A stretch of DNA of 64,000 nucleotides from Geodermatophilus pulveris (GTDB taxonomy: Bacteria; Actinomycetota; Actinomycetes; Mycobacteriales; Geodermatophilaceae). Shown piece after piece: positions 7,536-15,208 of this stretch. The stretch covers positions 1 through 64,000 of the forward strand of contig NZ_FZOO01000006.1 of assembly GCF_900188375.1 (NCBI RefSeq), written 5' to 3'. The notes under the pieces were generated by a model that was not told the DNA's origin, did no database searches, and worked only from the letters and a program-made list of their open reading frames with translations. Within the stretch, counting starts at the first letter, position 1. Each line of letters starts with the position of its first letter. Both the position numbers and the translations under genes were made by a program.

Positions 7536-9035
7536 ATGCAGGTGGGGATCGCGCAGTGCTCGGTGGTCGTGCCGACGGTCGGCCGGCCGTCGCTCGACGT
7601 GCTGCTCGACGCCCTCGCCCAGGCCCCCGGCCCGCGCCCGGCGGAGTTGGTGCTCGTCGACGACCGGCCCGCCGGCGAGCCGCTGCGGCCGGAGCGTCCC
7701 GGCCTGCCCCCCGTGCGCGTGCTGCGCACCGGCGGCGGCGGCCCGGCCCGCGCCCGCAACCTCGGCTGGCGCAGCGTGCGCACCGCCTGGGTGGCCTTCC
7801 TCGACGACGACGTCGTCCCCGACCCCGACTGGTACCAGCGGCTGGCCGAGGACCTCGCCGGGCTGCCCGCGGACGTCGCCGGCAGCCAGGGCCGGGTGCG
7901 GGTGCCCCTGCCGGCCGACCGCCGCCCCACCGACTGGGAGCGGGGCACCGCCGGGCTGGCCACCAGCTCCTGGATCACCGCCGACCTCGCCTACCGGCGC
8001 GCCGCCCTGGCCGCGGTGGGCGGCTTCGACGAGCGCTTCCCGCGCGCCTTCCGGGAGGACTCCGACCTGGCGCTGCGGGTCATGGACACCGGCGCCCGGC
8101 TGGTGCGCGGGCAGCGGTGCATCACCCACCCGGTCCGCCCGGTCGACCGCTGGGTGAGCCTGCGCGTGCAGGCGGGCAACGCCGACGACGTCCTCATGCG
8201 CCGGCTGCACGGCCCGGACTGGCGGGAGCGCGCCGACGCCCCGCTGGGCCGCCGCCCGCAGCACCTGGCCGTCACCGCGGCCGGGCTGGCCGCCGCCGGC
8301 CTCGCCGTGGCCCGCCGGCCGCGCGCCGCCGCCCTGGCCGCCCTCGCCTGGGCCGCCGGGACGGGCGAGTTCGCCTGGGCCCGTACCGCCCCGGGCCCGC
8401 GCGACCGCGCCGAGGTCACCACCATGCTGGCCACCAGCGCGCTCATCCCGCAGCTGGCCACCTGGCACTGGCTGCGCGGGGTCGTCCGGCACGTCGGCGT
8501 GCGCCCCTGGCGCGGCCTGCCCGACCTGGTGCTGTTCGACCGCGACGGCACCCTGGTCCGCGACTTCCCGTACAACGGGGACCCGGCGTTCGTGAAGCCG
8601 GTGCCCGGCGCGCGGGAGGCCGTCGACGCGCTGCGCGCCCGCGGCGTGCGGGTGGGCGTGGTGAGCAACCAGTCCGGCGTCGCCCGGGGGCTGATCACCC
8701 GCGCGCAGGTGGACGCCTGCACGGCTCGGCTCGAGGAGCTGCTCGGCCCGTTCGAGACGGTGCAGGTCTGCCCGCACGGCCCGGACGACGGCTGCTCCTG
8801 CCGCAAGCCCGCACCCGGGATGGTCAAGGCCGCCTGCGCCGAGCTGGACGTCGACCCCGCGCGCACCGTGGTCATCGGCGACATCGGCGCGGACGTCGAG
8901 GCCGCCGCCGCGGCCGGGGCCGTCGGCGTCCTGGTGCCCACCCCGGTCACCCGGCGGGCCGAGGTCGAGGCCGCCCCCCGCCGGGCGGCCACCCTCACCG
9001 AGGCCGTCGGGCAGGTCCTGGCGGGGGACTGGTGA
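7536..9035 (+). CDS. Glycosyltransferase (GT2) fused to D-glycero-D-manno-heptose 1,7-bisphosphate phosphatase (GmhB)
   Basis: A 499-residue two-domain protein. Residues about 8-220 form a family 2 glycosyltransferase: SVVVPTVGRPSL, VLVDDRPAG, then FLDDDVVPDPDWY with the metal-binding DxD at about residue 90. A hydrophobic stretch (about 245-320) may touch the membrane. Residues about 330-480 are a HAD-IIIA phosphatase: FDRDGTLV (nucleophile Asp335), VVSNQSG, and the GmhB zinc loop CPHGPDDGCSCRKP. GmhB removes the C1 phosphate from heptose bisphosphate between the two HldE steps. First gene of an operon whose members overlap by 4 nt. Fusion of these two activities is unusual. Confidence 0.85.
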   Translation: MQVGIAQCSVVVPTVGRPSLDVLLDALAQAPGPRPAELVLVDDRPAGEPLRPERPGLPPVRVLRTGGGGPARARNLGWRSVRTAWVAFLDDDVVPDPDWYQRLAEDLAGLPADVAGSQGRVRVPLPADRRPTDWERGTAGLATSSWITADLAYRRAALAAVGGFDERFPRAFREDSDLALRVMDTGARLVRGQRCITHPVRPVDRWVSLRVQAGNADDVLMRRLHGPDWRERADAPLGRRPQHLAVTAAGLAAAGLAVARRPRAAALAALAWAAGTGEFAWARTAPGPRDRAEVTTMLATSALIPQLATWHWLRGVVRHVGVRPWRGLPDLVLFDRDGTLVRDFPYNGDPAFVKPVPGAREAVDALRARGVRVGVVSNQSGVARGLITRAQVDACTARLEELLGPFETVQVCPHGPDDGCSCRKPAPGMVKAACAELDVDPARTVVIGDIGADVEAAAAAGAVGVLVPTPVTRRAEVEAAPRRAATLTEAVGQVLAGDW

Positions 9036-10054
9036 GCGGCACCGTGCTCGTCGCGCGGCTGGACTCCGTCGGCGACGTGCTGGTCCAGGGGCCGCTCGTG
9101 CGCGCGGTCGCGCACGGGGCCGACCGGGTCGTCTTCCTCGCCGGCCCCGCCGGGGCGGAGGCGGCCGGCCTGCTGCCCGGGGTCGACGAGGTGTGGACGT
9201 GGGCCTGCCCGTGGATCCTCGGCGACCCGCCGCCCGTGGACGCCGGTGACCTCGCCGCGCTGACCGACCGGGTCCGCGCGCTCGCGCCGGCCCAGGCGGT
9301 GCTCTCCACCTCCTTCCACCAGTCGCCGCTGCCGCTGGCGCTGCTGCTGCGCACCGCCGGGGTGCCGCGGGTCTCGGCGATCAGCGTCGACTACCCCGGC
9401 GCGCTGCTCGACGTCCGGCACCGCGTCGACGACGACCTGCCCGAGCCGGAGCGGGCACTGTCGTTGGCCCGCGCCGCCGGCTTCGACCTGCCGCCGGGCG
9501 ACGACGGCCGCCTCGCCGTCCGCCGGCCGCTGCCGCCGGTCGCGCACGAACCCGGGGGCCCTGATCTGCCGCCCGGATACATCGTGCTGCACCCCGGCGC
9601 CTCGGTGCCGGCCCGGGCCTGGCCGGCGCACCGCTGCGCGGAGGCGGTCGAGGCGCTGGCCGACGCCGGCCACCGGGTGCTGGTCACCGGCGGGCCCGGG
9701 GAGCGGGCGCTCACCGCCGCCGTCGCGGGCACCCGCGGGACCGACCTCGGCGGCGCGCTGGACCTGGCCGGGCTCGCCGCGCTGCTCGGCGGCGCCGCCG
9801 CGGTCGTCGTCGGCAACACCGGCCCGGCGCACCTGGCCGCCGCCGTCGGGACGCCGGTCGTCTCGCTGTTCTCCCCGGTCGTCCCGGCGGCGCGGTGGGC
9901 CCCGTACGGCGTGCCGACCGTGCTGCTGGGCGACCAGGACGCGCCCTGCCGGCTGACCCGGGCCCGCGAGTGCCCGGTGCCCGGCCACCCGTGCCTGGCA
10001 TCGGTGACCGCGGCCGACGTCGTCGCCGCGGTGGAGAAGGTGGGCAGCGCGTGA
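9032..10054 (+). CDS. GT9-family (heptosyltransferase-like) glycosyltransferase
   Basis: A 340-residue GT-B protein of the ADP-heptose:LPS heptosyltransferase family (GT9). The N-terminal VARLDSVGDVLVQGPLVRA matches the R-x-D-x-x-GD-x-L signature. The C-terminal half has VLHPGASVPARAWPAHR, VTGGPGE and VVGNTGPAHLAAAVGTPVVSLF, the nucleotide-sugar site in which the TGPAHLAAA loop is conserved. Members transfer heptose from ADP-heptose to a membrane or wall acceptor. Its GTG overlaps the previous stop (GTGA). The acceptor here cannot be lipopolysaccharide if the organism is an actinobacterium. Confidence 0.85.
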   Translation: MSGTVLVARLDSVGDVLVQGPLVRAVAHGADRVVFLAGPAGAEAAGLLPGVDEVWTWACPWILGDPPPVDAGDLAALTDRVRALAPAQAVLSTSFHQSPLPLALLLRTAGVPRVSAISVDYPGALLDVRHRVDDDLPEPERALSLARAAGFDLPPGDDGRLAVRRPLPPVAHEPGGPDLPPGYIVLHPGASVPARAWPAHRCAEAVEALADAGHRVLVTGGPGERALTAAVAGTRGTDLGGALDLAGLAALLGGAAAVVVGNTGPAHLAAAVGTPVVSLFSPVVPAARWAPYGVPTVLLGDQDAPCRLTRARECPVPGHPCLASVTAADVVAAVEKVGSA

Positions 10055-11031
10055 GGGTCCTGCTCTGGCACGTGCACGGCTCGTGGACGACGGCGTTCGT
10101 CCAGGGCCGGCACGAGTACCTGCTGCCGGTGACCCCCGATCGGGGCCCCGACGGGCTGGGCCGCGCGCGCACCTGGGACTGGCCGGCGTCGGCCCGCGAG
10201 GTGACCCCGGAGGAGCTGCGCGGCACCGACGTCGACGTGGTCGTCCTGCAGCGGGTGCGCGACCTGGAGCTGGTACGGCAGTGGCTGGGCCGCGAGCCCG
10301 GCCGGGACCTGCCCGCGGTCTTCCTCGAGCACAACGCCCCCGGGCTGGAACCGGACGACGGGCCGGTCCCGCACACCCGCCACCCGCTGGCCGACCGCGG
10401 CGACATCCCGATCGCGCACGTCACCCACTTCAACCGGCTCTTCTACGACAACGGCCGCGCCCCCACGACGGTGGTCGAGCACGGCATCGTCGACCCCGGC
10501 GAGCGCTGGACCGGCGAGCTCGCCCGCGCCGCCGTCGTCACCAACGAGCCGGTCCGCCGGGGCCGCACCGTGGGCGCCGACCTGCTGCCCGGCCTGGCCC
10601 GGGTCGCGCCGGTCGACGTCTTCGGCATGGGGCTGGCCGGGCTGCACGAGCGCTACGGCCTGGACCCCGCCCGGGTCGCGCTGCACGACGACCCGCCGCA
10701 GGCGGCCATGCACGCCGAGCTGGCCCGCCGCCGCGCGTACGTGCACCCGGTCCGGTGGACCTCCCTGGGGCTGTCGCTGCTCGAGGCGATGCACCTGGGC
10801 ATGCCGGTGGCCGCCCTGGCCACCACCGAGGCGGTCGAGGCCGTCCCGCCCGGGGCGGGGGTGCTGTCCACCCGCCCGGAGCGGCTGTGGGACGCCGTCC
10901 GCACCTGGCTGCACGACGAGGACGCCGCCCGGCTGGCCGGCAAGGCGGCCCGCGCCGCCGCGCTGGAGCGCTACGGGCTGGCCCGCTTCCTCGCTGACTG
11001 GGACGTGCTGCTCGAGGAGGTGACCCGGTGA
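10051..11031 (+). CDS. Glycosyltransferase, GT4-like (GT-B fold)
   Basis: A 326-residue protein with a divergent N-terminal half and a GT4-like C-terminal domain: LHDDPPQAAMHAELARRRAYV, HPVRWTSLGLSLLEAMHLGM and VAALATTEAVEAVP. The ESLGLSLLEAMHLG-type block corresponds to the E-x7-E motif that binds the nucleotide sugar; the first acidic residue seems replaced by T (WTSLGLSLLEA). Donor and acceptor are unknown. GTG start overlaps the stop of the GT9 gene by 4 nt. Confidence 0.75.
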   Translation: MRVLLWHVHGSWTTAFVQGRHEYLLPVTPDRGPDGLGRARTWDWPASAREVTPEELRGTDVDVVVLQRVRDLELVRQWLGREPGRDLPAVFLEHNAPGLEPDDGPVPHTRHPLADRGDIPIAHVTHFNRLFYDNGRAPTTVVEHGIVDPGERWTGELARAAVVTNEPVRRGRTVGADLLPGLARVAPVDVFGMGLAGLHERYGLDPARVALHDDPPQAAMHAELARRRAYVHPVRWTSLGLSLLEAMHLGMPVAALATTEAVEAVPPGAGVLSTRPERLWDAVRTWLHDEDAARLAGKAARAAALERYGLARFLADWDVLLEEVTR

Positions 11032-12230
11032 TCGTCGACCTGGTGTCGGAGCACGCCAGCCCGCTCGCCGCCATCGGCGGGGTGGACGCCGGCGGGCAGA
11101 ACGTGCACGTCGCCGCCCTGGCGGCGGGCCTGGCCCGCCGCGGGCACGCGGTGACCGTGCACACCCGCCGGGAGGACCCGGACGCCCCGGACCGGGTGAC
11201 CACCGCCGACGGCTACGACGTCGTGCACGTCCCCGCCGGGCCCGCGCGGGTGCTCCCCAAGGACGACCTGCTGCGGCACATGCCCGAGTTCGCCGCGGTG
11301 CTGCGCCGGGAATGGGCGCGGCGGTCCCCGGACCTGGTGCACGCGCACTTCTGGATGAGCGGGCTGGCCGCGGTCGCCGCCGCGGGGCCGGTCCCGGTCC
11401 TGCAGACCTTCCACGCGCTGGGCTCGGTCAAGCGCCGCCACCAGGGCGCCGCCGACACCTCGCCGCCGAACCGCGTGCAGCTGGAGCGCTCGCTGTGCCG
11501 CACGGTCGCGCACGTGGTGGCCACCTGCTCCGACGAGGTCTTCGAGCTGCGCCGGCTGGGCCTGGCCCGCGACCGGGCCTCGATCGTGCCCTGCGGCGTG
11601 GACACCGGCGTGTTCAGCCCGCGCGGCCCGGTGGCCCCGCGCGGCGAGCGGCAGCGGCTGCTGGTCCTCGGCCGGCTGGTCGAGCGCAAGGGCCAGGAGG
11701 ACGCCGTGCGCGCGCTGGCCGCCGTCCCCGGCGCGGAGCTGGTCGTCGTCGGCGGCCCGCCGGCCGGGCGGCTGGACGACGACCCGGAGGTGCGCCGGCT
11801 GCGCGCGGTCGCCGCCTCCCTCGGCGTCGGCGACCGGCTGGTGTTCACCGGCGCGGTGGCCCGGGAGGACGTCCCGGCCTGGATCCGCTCGGCCGACGTG
11901 GTGCTCGCCGTGCCCTGGTACGAGCCGTTCGGGATCACCCCGCTGGAGGCCATGGCCTGCGGCCGCCCGGTGGTGGCCACCGCGGTCGGCGGGCTGCAGG
12001 ACTCCGTCGCCGACGGCGTCACCGGCGACCTCGTCCCGCCCCGCGACCCCGCCCGGCTGGGCGAGGTCCTGGGCGCGCTGCTCGCCGACGACGCCCGCCG
12101 CGCCGCGTACGGCGCGGCCGGCGTCCGGCGCGCCCGCGCCCGCTACCGGTGGGCCCGCGTGGTCGCCGACACCGAGTCCGTCTACCGGCAGGTCATCGCC
12201 AGCCGCACGCCCGTGGAGGTCGCCCGATGA
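11028..12230 (+). CDS. Glycosyltransferase family 4
   Basis: A 400-residue GT4 protein close in layout to MshA or sucrose-phosphate synthase glycosyltransferases: GGVDAGGQNVHVAALAAGLA (donor loop), HAHFWMSGLAAV, VPCGVDTGVFSP, LVLGRLVERKGQEDAVRALA and YEPFGITPLEAMACGRPVVA, which carries the E-x7-E motif intact. It probably transfers a sugar from a nucleotide donor with retention of configuration. GTG start overlaps the previous stop; its own stop overlaps the gmhA start (ATGA). Confidence 0.85.
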   Translation: MIVDLVSEHASPLAAIGGVDAGGQNVHVAALAAGLARRGHAVTVHTRREDPDAPDRVTTADGYDVVHVPAGPARVLPKDDLLRHMPEFAAVLRREWARRSPDLVHAHFWMSGLAAVAAAGPVPVLQTFHALGSVKRRHQGAADTSPPNRVQLERSLCRTVAHVVATCSDEVFELRRLGLARDRASIVPCGVDTGVFSPRGPVAPRGERQRLLVLGRLVERKGQEDAVRALAAVPGAELVVVGGPPAGRLDDDPEVRRLRAVAASLGVGDRLVFTGAVAREDVPAWIRSADVVLAVPWYEPFGITPLEAMACGRPVVATAVGGLQDSVADGVTGDLVPPRDPARLGEVLGALLADDARRAAYGAAGVRRARARYRWARVVADTESVYRQVIASRTPVEVAR

Positions 12231-12874
12231 GTCTCGAGTCCGTGTCGCCCGACACCTGCAGCCACCTGACCGGCGCCGACCACGTCGCCTCGCTGACCGC
12301 TGCGCTGCGGTCGCTGGACGGCCAGCTCGACACCCTCGACGGGTGGGGCCGGCAGGTCGCCGACGTGCTCTGCGGGGCCCACCGCGGGCGGCTGCTCGCG
12401 GCCGGCAACGGGGGCAGCGCCGCGCAGGCGCAGCACCTGACCGCCGAGCTGGTCGGCCGCTACCGGGCCGACCGGCCGCCGTTCTCCGCGATCTGCCTGA
12501 CCGCCGAGACCTCCTCGCTGACCGCGATCGCCAACGACTACCCGGCCGACGAGCTGTTCGCCCGCCAGGTGGAGGCGCACGGGCGGGCCGGGGACGTGCT
12601 GGTGCTGCTCTCCACCTCCGGCCGCAGCCCCAACGCCGTCGCCGCCGCGCGGCGGGCTCGCGAGTGCGGCATCACCGTGCTGGCGATGACCGGCCCGGCG
12701 CCCAACCCGCTGGCCGCCGCTGCCGACGACGCGGTGTGCATCGACTCGCCGTGGACGGCGACGGTGCAGGAGTGCCACCTGGTCGCGCTGCACCTGCTCT
12801 GCGCGGCCTTCGACGCCGCGGTGCTCGCCGAGCCGGCCCGCGTGCCGGAGAGCCGGCTCGGGGTGGCCCGGTGA
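12227..12874 (+). CDS. gmhA: Sedoheptulose 7-phosphate isomerase (SIS domain)
   Basis: The 215-residue product is a SIS-domain protein with GmhA hallmarks: LAAGNGGSAAQAQHLTAELV (about residues 57-76), LTAETSSLTAIANDY, LLSTSGRSPNAVAAARRA and QECHLVALHLLC, whose Glu and His correspond to zinc and catalytic residues of the family. The enzyme converts sedoheptulose 7-phosphate to D-glycero-D-manno-heptose 7-phosphate, the first committed step of heptose activation. ATG start overlaps the previous stop, and its stop overlaps the hldE start (GTGA). Confidence 0.9.
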   Translation: MSLESVSPDTCSHLTGADHVASLTAALRSLDGQLDTLDGWGRQVADVLCGAHRGRLLAAGNGGSAAQAQHLTAELVGRYRADRPPFSAICLTAETSSLTAIANDYPADELFARQVEAHGRAGDVLVLLSTSGRSPNAVAAARRARECGITVLAMTGPAPNPLAAAADDAVCIDSPWTATVQECHLVALHLLCAAFDAAVLAEPARVPESRLGVAR

Positions 12875-14259
12875 GTGGGGTGGGCGGGCGAGCGATCGTC
12901 GTGGTCGGCGACGCGCTGCTCGACGTCGACCTGGTCGGGACGGCGTCCCGGCTGACGCCCGACGCGCCGGTGCCGGTGGTCGAGGACGTCGAGACCCGCG
13001 AGCGCCCCGGCGGCGCGGCCCTGGCCGCGGTGGTCGCCGCCCGCGCCACCCGGCGCGAGGTCGTGCTGGTCACCCCGATGGCCGACGACGCGGACGCCGA
13101 CCGGCTGCGCGCGCTGCTGGCCGGCCGGGTGCGGCTGGTCGAGATCCCGGCGACCGGCGGGACGGCGGTCAAGCGGCGGGTCCGCGTGGGCGACCACTCG
13201 GTGGCCCGCATCGACAGCGGCGCCCCGGTGGCCTCGCTGGGCGCGCTGCCGGCCGAGGCGGCCGCGGTCATCGGCTCGGCCGCCGCGGTGCTGGTCGCCG
13301 ACTACGGCCGGGGGACGACGGCCGACCCCGCCGTCCGCGCGGCGCTGGCCGCGGCCGGCGGGCCGGTGGTCTGGGACCCGCACCCCCGCGGCGCGGACCC
13401 GGTGCCCACCGTCCGGCTGGTGACCCCCAACGGTGCCGAGGCGGCCCGCGTGGCCGCCGCCGCCGGGGTGGCCGCCGAGGGGGACGGGCTGGCCGCCGTG
13501 GGCGCCCGCGCCGAGGCGCTGATCCGGCACTGGGGCGTCGGCGCGGTGGCGGTGACCCTCGGCGCCCGCGGCGCGCTGCTGTCCTACGGCGAGGGCGCGC
13601 CGATGGTGGTGCCCGCGGTCCCGGTGACCGGCGGTGACCCGTGCGGGGCCGGTGACTCCTTCGCCGCCGCGGCCACGGTCGCGCTGGCCGACGGCGCGGT
13701 GACCGGCGAGGCGGTGGCGGCCGCGGTTGCGTCCGCCGGCGCCTTCGTGGCCCGCGGCGGGGCGTCGGCGTGGGACGCGGAGCCCCCGGCCGGGCCGGGC
13801 GCCGGCGCCGAGCCCGGGGCGGACGGCGTGATCGCCCGCGTCCGCGCGGCCGGCGGCACCGTCGTGGCCACCGGCGGCTGCTTCGACCTGCTGCACCCGG
13901 GCCACGTCGCCACGCTGCGGGCCGCCCGCGGGCTGGGCGACTGCCTGGTGGTGTGCATCAACTCCGACGCCTCGGTGCGGCGGCTCAAGGGCCCGACCCG
14001 GCCGCTGGTGACCGCGGCCGACCGGGCGCGGGTGCTGGAGGCGCTGCAGTTCGTCGACGCGGTCGTCGTCTTCGACGAGGACACGCCGGCCGAGGTGATC
14101 GGCCGGCTGCGCCCGGACGTGTGGGCCAAGGGCGGCGACTACGCCGGCGCGGACCTGCCCGAGGCCGCGGTGCTGCGTCGCTGGGGCGGCCAGGCCGTCG
14201 TGCTGCCCTACCTCGACGGGCACTCCACGACCGCCCTGGTCGAGCGCTCGCAGGTGTGA
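12871..14259 (+). CDS. hldE: Bifunctional heptose 7-phosphate kinase / heptose 1-phosphate adenylyltransferase
   Basis: A 462-residue protein with both HldE domains. Residues about 5-305 are a PfkB-type kinase: VVGDALLDVDLVG, ERPGGAALAA, and GGDPCGAGDSFAAA with the catalytic GAGD near 259-262. Residues about 330-460 are a nucleotidyltransferase: ATGGCFDLLHPGHVATLRAA with HxGH at 342-345, NSDASVRRLKGPTRPLV and VWAKGGDY. The kinase makes the 1,7-bisphosphate; after GmhB dephosphorylation, the transferase makes ADP-heptose. This is the two-domain form common in Gram-negative LPS pathways. No hldD epimerase lies nearby, so the D,D form is the expected product. Confidence 0.92.
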   Translation: MSGVGGRAIVVVGDALLDVDLVGTASRLTPDAPVPVVEDVETRERPGGAALAAVVAARATRREVVLVTPMADDADADRLRALLAGRVRLVEIPATGGTAVKRRVRVGDHSVARIDSGAPVASLGALPAEAAAVIGSAAAVLVADYGRGTTADPAVRAALAAAGGPVVWDPHPRGADPVPTVRLVTPNGAEAARVAAAAGVAAEGDGLAAVGARAEALIRHWGVGAVAVTLGARGALLSYGEGAPMVVPAVPVTGGDPCGAGDSFAAAATVALADGAVTGEAVAAAVASAGAFVARGGASAWDAEPPAGPGAGAEPGADGVIARVRAAGGTVVATGGCFDLLHPGHVATLRAARGLGDCLVVCINSDASVRRLKGPTRPLVTAADRARVLEALQFVDAVVVFDEDTPAEVIGRLRPDVWAKGGDYAGADLPEAAVLRRWGGQAVVLPYLDGHSTTALVERSQV

Positions 14260-15197
14260 CGGGCCGCCGTGTCGCGGTGGTGCTGCGGCCGCTGGGACTC
14301 GGGGACCTGCTGACCGGCGTCCCGGCGATCCGGGCGGTGCGGGCCGCGGTGCCCGGCCACCGGCTGGTGCTGGCCACGACGGCGGCGCTGGCGCCGCTGG
14401 CCGCGCTGGTCGACGCCGTCGACGAGGTGCTGCCCGCCCGCGAGCTCGAGCCGCTGGACTGGCCCGGCCCGCCCCCGGAGCTCGCCGTCGACCTGCACGG
14501 CAAGGGGCCGGCCTCGCACGTCGTCGTCGCCGGCCTGCACCCGGGACGGCTGCTCACCTTCGCCAGCCCCGGCTGGCCGGGCCCGGTTTGGTACCCCGAC
14601 GAGCACGAGGTGCACCGCTGGTGCCGGCTGGTCGCCGAGGGCCTGGGGGTCGACGCCGACCCGGACGCCCTCGACCTCGCCGTCCCCGGCGTGGCCCCGC
14701 CCGCGCCCGCCGGGGTGGCCCTGGTCCACCCGGGCGCGGCGTTCCCCTCGCGGCGGTGGCCGGCCGACCGGTTCGCCGCCGTCGCCCGGCACCTCGCCGA
14801 CCGCGGCCTGGACGTGCGGGTCACCGGGGGCCCGGCCGAGGTGCCGCTGGCCCGCGCGGTCGCCGAGGCCGCCGGGCTGGGGGAGGGCTGCGTCCTGGCC
14901 GGGCGGACGACGACGCTCGAGCTGGCCGCCGTGGTCGCCGGTGCCCGCGTCGTGGTGAGCGGCGACACCGGCGTGGCCCACCTGGCGACCGCCTACCGCC
15001 GCCCCTCGGTGGTGCTGTTCGGGCCGGTGTCCCCGGCGCTGTGGGGTCCCCCGCTCAGGGCCGGGGAGCAGGGGGCACTGCACGTCGTCCTCTGGCACGG
15101 GGACGGCACCGGCGACCCCTGGGGCACCGCGCTGGACCCGGCGCTGGCCCGGGTCACCGTCGCGGAGGTGACCGCGGCCCTGGACTCGCTGCTCTGA
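14256..15197 (+). CDS. GT9-family (heptosyltransferase-like) glycosyltransferase
   Basis: A 313-residue second GT9 protein: VVLRPLGLGDLLTGVPAIRA at the N-terminus, LVHPGAAFPSRRWPADRFAAV in the middle, and VVSGDTGVAHLATAYRRPSV at the donor site. It differs clearly from the GT9 at 9032, so the two probably add different heptose residues or use different acceptors. GTG start overlaps the last codons of hldE. It is the last gene of the operon, converging on the SBP-VWA gene with only 11 bp between stops. Confidence 0.85.
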   Translation: MTGRRVAVVLRPLGLGDLLTGVPAIRAVRAAVPGHRLVLATTAALAPLAALVDAVDEVLPARELEPLDWPGPPPELAVDLHGKGPASHVVVAGLHPGRLLTFASPGWPGPVWYPDEHEVHRWCRLVAEGLGVDADPDALDLAVPGVAPPAPAGVALVHPGAAFPSRRWPADRFAAVARHLADRGLDVRVTGGPAEVPLARAVAEAAGLGEGCVLAGRTTTLELAAVVAGARVVVSGDTGVAHLATAYRRPSVVLFGPVSPALWGPPLRAGEQGALHVVLWHGDGTGDPWGTALDPALARVTVAEVTAALDSLL

Positions 15198-15208
15198 CCG
15201 CCGCGATG

